Shown piece by piece: positions 8,170 through 17,252 of a stretch of 64,000 nt of DNA. A program made the translations under genes and the position numbers. The stretch is taken from NCBI GenBank assembly GCA_016219545.1, contig JACRMH010000053.1, positions 1-64,000 of the forward strand, read 5' to 3'. Under the pieces are notes generated by a model, which was given only the letters and a program-made list of their open reading frames with translations, did no database searches and had not been told where the DNA came from. The number at the start of each line of letters is the position of its first letter. Positions within the stretch are counted from its first letter, which is position 1. The stretch comes from Chloroflexota bacterium. GTDB lineage: Bacteria; Chloroflexota; Anaerolineae; Anaerolineales; Villigracilaceae.

Positions 8170-9591
8170 ATGGACATCATTACAGGAAAGATCCTGAAAT
8201 TAAATAACTGGCCCGATGGGAAGATCATCGGGATTGCAAAGAATGTCGCGGAGCAGCTGGCAACTCACGGGTTGGAAAGAGACGCGATCCTCGTCCAGCT
8301 CGACTCGGTCCGGCAGAATCCGGGAAACTTCCTTGCGGATCCTTTATTCGCGGATCTGGCAAGGGAATGGATTCGAATCAATCAGCCGGAAGAAAAATCC
8401 AGCGATGAACTGCGCAACGAGCCAATGCCTTTTCCCGTTTGGGGCGAGGACAAGATTGACGTGGAAGCCATCAAGCAAATGGAGAACGCCATGCGGCTGC
8501 CTGTGACCGTGACCGGCGCGCTCATGCCTGACGCGCATGTTGGCTACGGATTACCCATCGGCGGCGTGCTGGCGACGGACAACGTGGTCATCCCGTATGC
8601 GGTGGGCGTGGATATTGCCTGCCGGATGCGGCTGTCGCTGTATGAAGTCTCGCCGCATTTGCTCGGACAAAAGAAAGGCATGTTCGAAGACGCACTCATG
8701 GATGAAACCGCGTTTGGCATGGGCGCAAAATGGACTGGAAGCAAAAAGGCACAGCATGAAGTGCTGGATGATGATGCATGGTATGCGACGAAACAGTTAA
8801 AGATACTGAAAGATACTGCGATGAATCAACTCGGTACGAGCGGAACGGGAAATCATTTTGTAGAATGGGGAAGTTTTCGCTTGCATGAGCCAATGTTTGG
8901 ATTACAGCCCGGCGAATATCTCGCACTGCTTTCGCACAGCGGATCGAGGGGCGTGGGCGCAAGGATCGCAGACAGATTCAGCAAACTTGCGATGGAGAAA
9001 CATCCCGACCTCGATAAGAGCGTGCGGCATCTTGCGTGGCTTTCGCTTGATTCTGAAGACGGTCAGGAATACTGGCTTTCAATGGAGCTCGCGGGAAGAT
9101 TCGCGTCGGCAAATCATTACATCATTCATAAAAGAGTCGCGGCTGCGGTTGGGTTGAAGGAAGTTGCGGTTGTGGAGAATCATCACAACTTTGCATGGCA
9201 TGAGACTCTACCCAATGGGCGGAAAGTTGTCGTCCACCGGAAAGGCGCGACGCCCGCAGGCGCTGGTGTACTGGGCATCATACCTGGTTCGATGGGTGAC
9301 GCGGGTAATCTCGTGCGCGGAAGAGGCGTGAGCGCATCGATCCAATCCGCGTCACACGGCGCGGGACGGTTGATGAGCCGGAAAGCCGCGATCAATTCGA
9401 TCAGCAAACTGTCGCGGGACGAGTATCTCAAACAACGCGGCGTGACCCTGCTCGGCGGCGGCATTGACGAGTCCCCGCAGGCATACAAGCCCATTGATGA
9501 GGTCATCTCCGCTCAGCATGACCTTGTAGATGTGATCGGTAAGTTCACGCCACGGATCGTCAGAATGGCGGATGAGCCGGGAGATAATTAA
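8170..9591 (+). CDS. rtcB: RNA-splicing ligase RtcB family protein
   Basis: The 473-residue protein carries the RtcB signature set. These are MPDAHVGYG, GVDIACRM with metal ligands D148 and C151, GTSGTGNHFVE, the HSGSRG turn, GATPAGAGVLGIIPGSMG, and SHGAGRLMSR with the histidine that takes GMP. RtcB joins 2',3'-cyclic phosphate or 3'-phosphate RNA ends to 5'-OH ends using GTP and Mn2+. It acts in tRNA splicing in archaea and eukaryotes and in RNA repair in bacteria. No archease or RtcA is adjacent. GGAGAAAG lies just upstream, and a hairpin terminator follows. Confidence 0.95.
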   Translation: MDIITGKILKLNNWPDGKIIGIAKNVAEQLATHGLERDAILVQLDSVRQNPGNFLADPLFADLAREWIRINQPEEKSSDELRNEPMPFPVWGEDKIDVEAIKQMENAMRLPVTVTGALMPDAHVGYGLPIGGVLATDNVVIPYAVGVDIACRMRLSLYEVSPHLLGQKKGMFEDALMDETAFGMGAKWTGSKKAQHEVLDDDAWYATKQLKILKDTAMNQLGTSGTGNHFVEWGSFRLHEPMFGLQPGEYLALLSHSGSRGVGARIADRFSKLAMEKHPDLDKSVRHLAWLSLDSEDGQEYWLSMELAGRFASANHYIIHKRVAAAVGLKEVAVVENHHNFAWHETLPNGRKVVVHRKGATPAGAGVLGIIPGSMGDAGNLVRGRGVSASIQSASHGAGRLMSRKAAINSISKLSRDEYLKQRGVTLLGGGIDESPQAYKPIDEVISAQHDLVDVIGKFTPRIVRMADEPGDN

Positions 9592-9592
9592 T

Positions 9593-9632
9593 ACGGAGTT
9601 CCTCTGAACGTAGTCAGAGGAACTCCGTTTCT
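9593..9632 (+). terminator. Long hairpin terminator after rtcB
   Basis: A 15-bp perfect stem (9593-9607, 9614-9628) with a 6-base loop begins two bases after the rtcB stop and is followed by TTCT. The arm sequence looks like a repeat-family palindrome reused as a terminator. Confidence 0.8.
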
Positions 9633-9847
9633 CATTGTCCAGAATTTCGAATTCGTGAAAGCATGTCAACCTGAAATCCAGACGATTCTATAAAGAGGCA
9701 TTAGAGGTTCCAGTCCGATCTAATATTAGAAAGCCAGATGGGTCATTCAGAATTTCGTTTGTTGACCCAAACCGGAATATAATACGGCCGGACGCGGAAA
9801 AAACATTATTGGTTTGGCGGCATATTCTCAGCAATAACGGAGCAAAG

Positions 9848-12800
9848 ATGACGCAAAAAACGAATAAACTGAATCCTAAAGCCCTCCAACCAACCAACAC
9901 AGCCGGGGAAAAAACAGAAAGAAAAGGCAGCCAAGATTCAAAGAACAAGACTCCAAAATTAATCGAGAAGAATACCCCAGGCTCTAAAACACGGAAGAAA
10001 ATTTCCGCAGGCACAGCCAATAAGCACGTGCGCCCAAAATCGGCAGCCGAACTTCAAAAATTAAAAAAGACACTCCAACAGCAGGATTCTGAAATACACC
10101 GGGTCAATCGGGCCCTTCGCACAATCTCCGAATGCAATCAGGTGCTAATATATTCCACAGATGAGCCGGCATTACTCAATGAGGTCTGCCGTCTTATTGT
10201 AGAAACGGGCGGCTACCGCATGGCATGGGTCGGCATGGCAGAAATGGATGATGCCAAAAGCGTCCACCCCGCCGCGCATTATGGTTTTGACAGTGGGTAT
10301 CTGAAAGACGCAAGAATCAGTTGGGCAGATACAGAACTGGGTCACGGACCGACCGGCACGGCAATTCGGGAAGGGAAAGTCCAGGTCAATCAAAATTTCA
10401 TGACCAACAAAAATATGATCCCCTGGCGTAAAAGGGCATTGGAACGCGGATATCAATCAAGCATTGCGCTTCCCCTTAAGGATGGACAGTCCGTTTTCGG
10501 CGCATTGACAATTTATGCCCTGGCGCCGGATGCTTTTGATGTGGAGGAAACGCATCTGCTTACAGAGTTGGCGGGAGACCTGTCGTATGGCATTACCGCA
10601 TTGCGCGAACGCAAGAAGCGGAAGCAAGCCGAGGAAGAAATAGCTCTACAAGCGAGTGAGTGGAGCAACACTTTTGACGCCATCTCGGAAATGATCTCGA
10701 TACATAGTCCGGATTTCAAGTTGGTGCGGGTAAACAAATCAGTGGAAAAATTCCTCGGCAAAAAAGCTGAAGAACTGATTGGGAAAAAATGCTACGAAGT
10801 ATTCCATGGGTTGAAAAAACCATGGCCCAATTGCCCTAATGTTAAAGCATTGAAATTAAAGCAACCTGTATCGGGTGAAGTGATTGACCCGAATCTTGGC
10901 TGTCCCCTCCTTATATCCATATCACCGCTTTTCGATAAGGAAGGCCGGGTGGTGGGCACCGTTCACATTGCAAAGGATATTACCGAACAAAAACGCACAG
11001 AGATCATGTTACGTGAAATGTCGTTATTCCCAGCATTGAATCCGGATGCGGTCGTACAAGTAAATGCGGATGGATGCCTCGAAAAGGTCAATCCTGCAGC
11101 GGAAAAATCAGGATTAGCAGCCGGGAGAAATTTGGCCGAACTGATCCCTGATCTGAGCGACTTGAACCTGTCTTCTCACATTGAGGATGGAAAGATCGTT
11201 GAGGTCCGCGAAGCACGGCTGGGTGGACGAATATTGAACTGGACGGTCTCCGGGGCGCCGGAATTGGGGCGCGTTTTCCTCTACAGCAAAGATATCACGG
11301 AACGCAAGGAGGCCGAGAAGACCCTTCAGTCCGCATCGCTTTACGCACGCAGTCTACTGGAAGCCAGCCTCGACCCGCTGGCAACGATAAGCCTCGATGG
11401 CAGGATCACGGACGTAAATCATGCCACAGAATTGGTGACCGGCATCTCACGGGAAATTCTCATTGGCGATGATGTTTCAAATTATTTTACAGAGCCTGAG
11501 AAAGCAAGAGAAGGATATCAGAAAGTTCTGTCAGATGGACTGGTGAGGGACTATCCCCTCACGATCCGGCACGTATCAGGAAAAACAACCGATGTCATTT
11601 ACAATGCAACCATCTATAAAAACGAGGATGGAGAAATCCAGGGGGTTTTTGCCGCGGCGCGCGATATTACGGAATTGAAGAGAGCGGAACTTGCCCTGAA
11701 GCAGGCTAACGAATCACTCGAAAAGCGGGTTGCAGAGCGCACGCGGCAGCTTGCTGAAACTGAATCACGCTTCCGCCTGGCACTAAAAAACGCCCCGGTC
11801 ACGGTGGCAGTCCAAGACCTCGATTTGCGCTTCACGTGGGCCTATAACCAACGTACCCGGCAGCCTGATGAGATCATCGGCAACACCGATGCAGATATAT
11901 TCCCACCTGAAGTTGCGTCTCAATTGATCGCCTTAAAACGCAAGGTGCTTGAGACCGGCGTGGAACTAAGCCAGCAGCTTTGGGTGGAAAGCAACGGACA
12001 AAAACTCTATCTGGATCTATTTCTTGAGCCGCTAAAAGATGAGGCGGGGAATATCACAGGCTTGGGCGTTGCGACCGTGAATCTGACAAATAGCAAAGAG
12101 TCAGAAGATGCATTGCGCCTTTCAGAATCGGAGTTGAAACATGCCCAGGAAGTTGCACGCATTGGAAGCTGGAAATGGAACATCGAAAAAGGGGAAATTA
12201 CCTGGTCGGATGAAATGTATCGTATCTTTGGGCTGGATAAGATTTCGTACACCGGAAGGCTCGGAGATGCAATCAGCAAAGTGATCCACCCGGATGATTT
12301 GCACCATGTTCTACCTTCCAACGCTCCATCACTTACAGAAGGTAAACCTATTGAATATCGTATTATTCTGCCCGATAAATCAATACGCAACATCTGGGCA
12401 AAATCGGGCGAGGCGATCACCGATGCGAATGGAAAACCCATCTATTTGACGGGTATCGCCCAGGACATCACAGAACGCAAGCAGATCGAAGAGGCTCTTG
12501 CACGAAGTAATTCGAAATTATCAGAAGTCCTAGACAGCATTCAGGATGATTTCTATGTGCTTGACCGTGATTGGAATTTTGTTTTTGCAAGCCGGCAGTT
12601 CACACTAAAAATAGGAAAAGAACCCAAGGACTTAATAGGGAATAATATTTGGGAATTGTTCCCCAAACATATAGGGACGGCTTTTGAGGAAAACCTGCGC
12701 GCATCCATGGAAATGGGGGAAATACGCCGGTTTGAAGTAGGCGGTAAATATACCAAAGCCTGGTACAGCATGAGATCGTTTCCAACCACGGAAGGAGTTA

Positions 12801-14074
12801 CAGTTTTAGGAACGGATATCACCGAGCGCAAGAGGCTGGAGGATGCCCTGCGGCTCTCACACGACGAATTGGAAAAGCGGGTTCAATCCAGAACCATGGA
12901 ATTGGAAGAGGCTAATAAAGTTTTACGCGACGAGATCATTGAGCGCAGGCGTGTGGAACAAGTATTGCATTTACAAAGCGCCGCCCTCGAATCAGCGGCA
13001 AACAGCATCATGATCACGAATGTTAATGGGGATATCCAGTGGGTAAACCCGGCCTGGGAACAACTCACAGGATATTCCTCCGCAGAGGTTGTCGGCAAGA
13101 ATCCGCGCATACTTAATTCGGGCAAACAAAACAACTCTTTTTATAACAACTTGTGGAGTACGATCCAGTCCGGGCATGTCTGGCACGGTGAAATAATTAA
13201 TCGGCGGAAGAACGGACGCCTTTATATCGGGGAAGAAACCATTACGCCGGTCTACGATTCGAACGAAGGGATCATTAACTACGTCGCAATCAAACAGAAT
13301 ATCACCGAGAGAAAGCGGGCGGAGGAAAAAATCCGCAGGTTGAACCGGGAACTTGAGAAGCGCGTCCTTGAGCGGACTGCCAAGCTGGAAGCGGCCAACA
13401 AGGAACTGGAGACATTTTCCTATAGCGTATCGCATGATCTCCGCACTCCCTTGCGCGCCATTAGCATGTTCGCCGATATCATTTCTCAGCAACACAATAC
13501 CAACCTCACTCCGGAAGGTCAGCATTTCGTTGAGAACATCATATTGGCAAGCGCAAGAATGGAACGGCTGATCGATGATTTGCTGCGCTATTCCCGACTT
13601 GGCAGAAAGGGATTGACCTTTGAGAATATCCCGTTATCCGATATTTTGCCTGATATTGTTCACGATCTAAAAGCAGCTTTGGTGAATACGCAGGGAACCA
13701 TCCTCCTTGATGACAACCTACCCATCGTAACAGCCGATAGAACACTGCTAACCCAGATCTTTACGAACCTGCTGGAAAATGCCATTAAATATAGCAAAGC
13801 CAATATCCCGCCTCGAATTGAGGTAACCTGGCAGGCTGAAGGTAAAGAGGTGGTTATCAAAGTCAGAGATAACGGCATTGGCATCCCAGCCAAATTCTTT
13901 GAGAATATCTTCGATGTGTTTCGACGCCTTCACGCCGAGGATCAATACGATGGCACAGGGATCGGACTGGCAACTGTGAAAAAATCGGCGAAGTTGCTTG
14001 GAGGAAATGTTTGGGTTGAATCGCAAGTCGGCGAAGGCAGTGTTTTTCTTGTAAGGCTGCCAAAAGGAGCATGA
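9848..14074 (+). CDS. GAF/multi-PAS sensor histidine kinase
   Basis: This is a very large (1408-residue) soluble kinase. A lysine-rich N terminus is followed by a coiled stretch and a GAF domain (about 95-260). About seven PAS units follow, most ending in DITERK-type linkers. Two EKRV...ERT coiled coils are present, then a HisKA with SHDLRTP (phospho-accepting His near 1195) and a HATPase_c with DNGIGIP and GTGIGLATVKK. No membrane helix is visible, so it probably senses cytosolic signals. The ATG at 9848 is chosen because GGAG lies five bases upstream. It overlaps the next gene by an ATGA junction. Confidence 0.9.
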   Translation: MTQKTNKLNPKALQPTNTAGEKTERKGSQDSKNKTPKLIEKNTPGSKTRKKISAGTANKHVRPKSAAELQKLKKTLQQQDSEIHRVNRALRTISECNQVLIYSTDEPALLNEVCRLIVETGGYRMAWVGMAEMDDAKSVHPAAHYGFDSGYLKDARISWADTELGHGPTGTAIREGKVQVNQNFMTNKNMIPWRKRALERGYQSSIALPLKDGQSVFGALTIYALAPDAFDVEETHLLTELAGDLSYGITALRERKKRKQAEEEIALQASEWSNTFDAISEMISIHSPDFKLVRVNKSVEKFLGKKAEELIGKKCYEVFHGLKKPWPNCPNVKALKLKQPVSGEVIDPNLGCPLLISISPLFDKEGRVVGTVHIAKDITEQKRTEIMLREMSLFPALNPDAVVQVNADGCLEKVNPAAEKSGLAAGRNLAELIPDLSDLNLSSHIEDGKIVEVREARLGGRILNWTVSGAPELGRVFLYSKDITERKEAEKTLQSASLYARSLLEASLDPLATISLDGRITDVNHATELVTGISREILIGDDVSNYFTEPEKAREGYQKVLSDGLVRDYPLTIRHVSGKTTDVIYNATIYKNEDGEIQGVFAAARDITELKRAELALKQANESLEKRVAERTRQLAETESRFRLALKNAPVTVAVQDLDLRFTWAYNQRTRQPDEIIGNTDADIFPPEVASQLIALKRKVLETGVELSQQLWVESNGQKLYLDLFLEPLKDEAGNITGLGVATVNLTNSKESEDALRLSESELKHAQEVARIGSWKWNIEKGEITWSDEMYRIFGLDKISYTGRLGDAISKVIHPDDLHHVLPSNAPSLTEGKPIEYRIILPDKSIRNIWAKSGEAITDANGKPIYLTGIAQDITERKQIEEALARSNSKLSEVLDSIQDDFYVLDRDWNFVFASRQFTLKIGKEPKDLIGNNIWELFPKHIGTAFEENLRASMEMGEIRRFEVGGKYTKAWYSMRSFPTTEGVTVLGTDITERKRLEDALRLSHDELEKRVQSRTMELEEANKVLRDEIIERRRVEQVLHLQSAALESAANSIMITNVNGDIQWVNPAWEQLTGYSSAEVVGKNPRILNSGKQNNSFYNNLWSTIQSGHVWHGEIINRRKNGRLYIGEETITPVYDSNEGIINYVAIKQNITERKRAEEKIRRLNRELEKRVLERTAKLEAANKELETFSYSVSHDLRTPLRAISMFADIISQQHNTNLTPEGQHFVENIILASARMERLIDDLLRYSRLGRKGLTFENIPLSDILPDIVHDLKAALVNTQGTILLDDNLPIVTADRTLLTQIFTNLLENAIKYSKANIPPRIEVTWQAEGKEVVIKVRDNGIGIPAKFFENIFDVFRRLHAEDQYDGTGIGLATVKKSAKLLGGNVWVESQVGEGSVFLVRLPKGA

Positions 14075-14532
14075 TGACAACACCCGCCCAAATCCTTCTA
14101 GTTGAAGACAATCGTTTTGATGCCGAATTGGCCCTTGCCGCATTTCACAACACCAGCCTGGGGCGGGTGGTCCATGTAGCGCCAACCGGAGAAGACGCGC
14201 TGCATTATTTATTTGGGCTTTATAAATATTGTGACCGCCAGACACATCCCCTCCCCAACCTTGTTCTATTGGACTTGAATATGCCCGGCATCAATGGGAT
14301 CGAAGTTCTTCGGCAGGCCAAATCTACCCTGGGCATTAAACAAATACCCATCCTGATCCTCACCTCGGTCAACGAAGAACGTGACCGTACTCTAGCTTAT
14401 GATTGCGGTGCTGATGGCTATTTCATCAAGCCAATTTCGGTTGAAGGTCAACGGGCTCTTGTCCAGCAGGTGTATGGGTACTGGCTAAAATTCATTGGCG
14501 AATCGCCGACTCAGGATTTAATAAAATCCTAG
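14071..14532 (+). CDS. CheY-like response regulator (Rcp1 type)
   Basis: This single receiver domain of 153 residues has the acidic pair ED near residue 13, the phospho-acceptor aspartate in VLLDLNMPG, threonine in ILTS and lysine in FIKP. It has the extended loop typical of regulators paired with phytochrome-like kinases (Rcp1 family). It overlaps the giant kinase by four bases (ATGA), with AAAGGAG upstream, so it is translationally coupled and probably its direct phosphotransfer partner. There is no output domain. Confidence 0.93.
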   Translation: MMTTPAQILLVEDNRFDAELALAAFHNTSLGRVVHVAPTGEDALHYLFGLYKYCDRQTHPLPNLVLLDLNMPGINGIEVLRQAKSTLGIKQIPILILTSVNEERDRTLAYDCGADGYFIKPISVEGQRALVQQVYGYWLKFIGESPTQDLIKS

Positions 14533-15047
14533 ACCTGGCTACCTAACTTTTTGATCTGATGGGTCAGAGCTTTCCAAATTGGACATCGGTCATAAATGGC
14601 ACTGAACATCAACATGCCGCCGAGAAGAAGCAAAAACCAACCGGACTTGTTCCCCCAGCCAAGAGCTACAACAGCCATGCCCGCCCCCATTCGCAAGAAA
14701 CGATCCATATTTGAAAGGCCTGCTGGTGAGGGTTCGCGTCCATCCGCCAGGGATTCGAAAAGTTTACTCAATGCGCTGGCAGGCTTTGCACCCACCTGAC
14801 GGAGAACTTCATTTCCGTGATTGTAGACGATCAGGGTTGGGATGCCATAAACTTTGAGTTCCCGCAGCAAGTCTTGATTTTCATCGGCATTGATCTGCCA
14901 CAGATCCACCCGCCCACTGTATTCCTGGGCGAGCTTTTCCAAAACAGGTTTTACCATTTTGCAGGGACCGCACCAGGGCGCCCATAGATCAACCACCACC
15001 GGGCGGGGATTTTCTTTGAGTTTATTAAAATACGATTGAGAGTCCAT
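14529..15047 (-). CDS. Thioredoxin fused to a DUF2892 membrane domain
   Basis: Residues 1-105 are a thioredoxin with WCGPCK (C26, C29) and a cis-proline in YGIPT. Residues ~120-172 resemble the neighbouring DUF2892 gene: NMDRFLRMGAG, two hydrophobic helices and a DRCPIWKAL end. The fusion would tether a thioredoxin to the membrane. The ATG at 15047 is preferred because upstream starts fall inside a terminator hairpin. It belongs to the redox island at 14.5-18.6 kb. Confidence 0.85.
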   Translation of the reverse strand: MDSQSYFNKLKENPRPVVVDLWAPWCGPCKMVKPVLEKLAQEYSGRVDLWQINADENQDLLRELKVYGIPTLIVYNHGNEVLRQVGAKPASALSKLFESLADGREPSPAGLSNMDRFLRMGAGMAVVALGWGNKSGWFLLLLGGMLMFSAIYDRCPIWKALTHQIKKLGSQV

Positions 15048-15050
15048 AAG

Positions 15051-15084
15051 GAAAACAAGGGTATGGTTTTTCGCCATACCCTTG
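15051..15084 (-). terminator. Intrinsic terminator after the DUF2892 gene
   Basis: An 11-bp perfect stem (15056-15066, 15074-15084) on the minus strand is followed by TTTTCC. It separates the DUF2892 gene from the thioredoxin-DUF2892 gene, which may therefore depend on readthrough or a weak promoter of its own. Confidence 0.75.
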
Positions 15085-15101
15085 CTCAAATTAAAAATTA
15101 T

Positions 15102-15302
15102 CTATATCTTAAGCGTGTTGAGCTTTAACAAAGCGTAAAGCGGGCAAAAGCCGACTGCGCCAGTCAGTAACAGGATCGCGCCGAGAACATACGCGACAAC
15201 AGCCATAATGCCGCTGAGTGCGCCGCCAAATCCCAGGTAAAGCAATACAATACCGGCAACAACACGGATAATGCGGTCTACATTTGATTCATTCATTTTC
15301 AT
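15102..15302 (-). CDS. DUF2892 (YgaP-like) small membrane protein
   Basis: This 66-residue protein has the family pattern: NVDRIIRVVAG, two membrane helices with glycine-rich faces, and CPLYALLKLN at the end. DUF2892 proteins are small inner-membrane proteins, often found with rhodanese or thiol enzymes. AAGGAGG is upstream of the ATG at 15302. It is a paralogue of the C-terminal domain of the next gene, which suggests that gene arose by fusion. Confidence 0.85.
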   Translation of the reverse strand: MKMNESNVDRIIRVVAGIVLLYLGFGGALSGIMAVVAYVLGAILLLTGAVGFCPLYALLKLNTLKI

Positions 15303-15439
15303 TTTAGCCTCCTTAGGGCAAGTAGGGATGGAATTACTGACATTTAGTTTGATGCAGGTGTCTCAAATAAGTTACAGTTTTTTAAAGCCTTCAATCAAAG
15401 AAGTGGGGCTCTTCGGTAATTCTCTTTTTTCAGCTTGGT

Positions 15440-16024
15440 TTAGTTTTCAGTCAATAACGGCGTTACATATTTCTCCAGCATTTCCCGGCTGATCTCGCCA
15501 ACCCAGGATAACCGTATGACCCCTTTGCGGTCGATCACATAGGAGCTTGGCAAGCTTTCGTTGTGGAAGGCATTCAGCGCAGCTCCATAAAGATCAAACC
15601 AAACCGGGTAGGTCATATCATGCTCTTGAACAAATGTGAGGACATCTTTCTGGGTTTCGCCGGCCTCAACGCCAATGATCACAAAGCCCTCCTCTTTATG
15701 CGTTTTGTAATAAGCCTCCAGGGTTGGAATTTCCGCCTTGCAGGGTGGGCACCATGTCGCCCAATTATTGACCAGCACAACTTGATCCTGATAATCGGTT
15801 AGCGTTTCATTTTGTCCGCTCACATTCTGGAGGGAAAGTTCAGGGGCGGGATAATTTACCTCAACAGGAACAACCGATCTGGACTCTGATTGCGACGTGT
15901 CGGTATTATTTTTACCCGGTAACATAAGGAGAGCCGCCAAACCGATAAGCACCAATCCCGCGCCAATAATAATATTCATACCAGAGGATTTATTCTTTCT
16001 GCGGCGATAATTTTTCTTTGTCAT
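15440..16024 (-). CDS. Membrane-anchored TlpA/ResA-like thioredoxin
   Basis: The 194-residue protein has a basic N terminus, one signal-anchor helix (about 16-35) and an extracytoplasmic thioredoxin fold with WCPPC (C92, C95) and a cis-Pro in LPSSYV. TlpA-like proteins reduce disulfides outside the membrane, for example in cytochrome c maturation. The ATG at 16024 is chosen with GGAG eight bases upstream. The intergenic stretch 15303-15439 to the DUF2892 gene is short and without evident structure. Confidence 0.88.
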   Translation of the reverse strand: MTKKNYRRRKNKSSGMNIIIGAGLVLIGLAALLMLPGKNNTDTSQSESRSVVPVEVNYPAPELSLQNVSGQNETLTDYQDQVVLVNNWATWCPPCKAEIPTLEAYYKTHKEEGFVIIGVEAGETQKDVLTFVQEHDMTYPVWFDLYGAALNAFHNESLPSSYVIDRKGVIRLSWVGEISREMLEKYVTPLLTEN

Positions 16025-16051
16025 GCGAATCTCCAAGCCTCTGAGAATTGA

Positions 16052-16717
16052 TCAGTTTACTGCGCGCATGATCTCTGCGAGTAGATTTTTTTCGGGCAGC
16101 GCCCCGACTACCACACCGCGCCCCGCATTGATGACAGTCTGCGGGACTCCCCTAACGTTGAACTGGTTCGCCAGATCAGGGAATTCTGTCGCTTCGACGC
16201 CTTCCGCGCGGATCATGGTTGGGTTTTCCATGGCCATTTGGTGTGCGAGCAAAACAGCCCGCGGACAATGCGGACAGGTAGGCGTCACAAATACCTGCAA
16301 ATGTAATGGCTTATCAAGATTCTTTAGATACGCGCGCGTCTCTGCGCTCAATCCCGAGTCGCGGCTTGAGACGAGCACAATATCGTTGATCAATGTGCTG
16401 AACTCGTGGCCGGACGGAATCCCTGAATATTGGATCCCAAAGTCTGTGACAACAGCCCCATCCTTTGCGGCGATGACAATTCCGGGGGTATTTTTAACAT
16501 TGAACTGTTCGGCCACATCACGATTTTCCTGAACATCATAAACGCTCAATTCGATCTTGCTGTTCGTCACGGCGACTTCTTCGAGGAGCTGCTGTATTTC
16601 AGCGCAATACTCGCAATTTTCACTGGAACCAAAATACATGATCTGGACAGGTTCCTTCATCTGCTCGAAGACTTCTTCGATCTGTTTTATGATCTGGTCA
16701 TTGAGAACTTTTTCCAT
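16052..16717 (-). CDS. Two-domain protein disulfide oxidoreductase (PDO/glutaredoxin-like)
   Basis: The 221-residue protein has two thioredoxin folds. The N-terminal fold has CEYC (35-38) and cis-Pro in NTPG, and the C-terminal fold has CPHC (148-151) and cis-Pro in GVPQT. This arrangement matches the PDO family, first described in archaeal and thermophilic species, which forms or isomerises cytosolic disulfides. It lies ten bases downstream of the OsmC gene and is probably co-transcribed. Confidence 0.9.
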   Translation of the reverse strand: MEKVLNDQIIKQIEEVFEQMKEPVQIMYFGSSENCEYCAEIQQLLEEVAVTNSKIELSVYDVQENRDVAEQFNVKNTPGIVIAAKDGAVVTDFGIQYSGIPSGHEFSTLINDIVLVSSRDSGLSAETRAYLKNLDKPLHLQVFVTPTCPHCPRAVLLAHQMAMENPTMIRAEGVEATEFPDLANQFNVRGVPQTVINAGRGVVVGALPEKNLLAEIMRAVN

Positions 16718-16726
16718 AACCTACTC

Positions 16727-17119
16727 CTATGCAGTCTCGACTTTGGCAGTCGTAATTTCAAACTTAGGCGGATTCTCCAAATGCTTCTTGACCGCGCACA
16801 ATTCCGCAGAGCGGATCAGTGAATCGCGATATTTATCGGGGAAGTTTGCCGGGACTTGAATCTCCAGATCGATCTTATCCACCATTCCGCTCATGGGGTT
16901 GCTGTGAATGCGCTGTACGATTTGAATGCCTTCGGCCGGAATATCTCGCTGACGGCAAAAGCCCAGCACATAGATCCCCGCGCAAGTGCCAATGGATGAA
17001 AGAAAGACCGCGAATGGGGTCGGCGCGCTTGCCATCGGCGGCTGATCGGTCGGTACGGTGAAGTTTCCAAAATGAGCGTCCACGCGTGAGCCGCCCGGGA
17101 AGTCAACAATTATTTCCAT
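16727..17119 (-). CDS. OsmC/OhrA family protein
   Basis: The 130-residue product has the OsmC pattern: beta-hairpin N terminus, TPFAVFLSSIGTCAGIYVLGFCRQR with the two redox cysteines in the central helices, and an HLENPPKFEI end. OsmC/Ohr proteins reduce organic hydroperoxides with a cysteine pair. The ATG at 17119 is used, and the upstream extension to 17206 enters the divergent promoter. The gene is divergent from the ECF sigma gene and first in a thiol-redox operon. Confidence 0.88.
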   Translation of the reverse strand: MEIIVDFPGGSRVDAHFGNFTVPTDQPPMASAPTPFAVFLSSIGTCAGIYVLGFCRQRDIPAEGIQIVQRIHSNPMSGMVDKIDLEIQVPANFPDKYRDSLIRSAELCAVKKHLENPPKFEITTAKVETA

Positions 17120-17187
17120 GATAGTTAATACTCCTTGGTCTTTATTGATTATCTTTATAGTCTTTCGATGCGAGATTTGGAAAAAAG

Positions 17188-17217
17188 TTGCAAATTCCAC
17201 AAACATGGTTGTATACT
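17188..17217 (+). promoter_or_regulatory. Promoter for the ECF sigma gene
   Basis: TTGCAA (17188-17193), 18 bases, TATACT (17212-17217). The predicted start near 17224 supports the ATG at 17253 over upstream starts. The surrounding DNA forms an imperfect inverted repeat (AAAAAAGTTGCA at 17181-17192 and its mirror TGTAACTTTTTT near 17225-17236), a possible shared operator for the divergent genes. Confidence 0.5.
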
Positions 17218-17252
17218 TCCAACCTGTAACTTTTTTGAGAGAAAAACATCTA

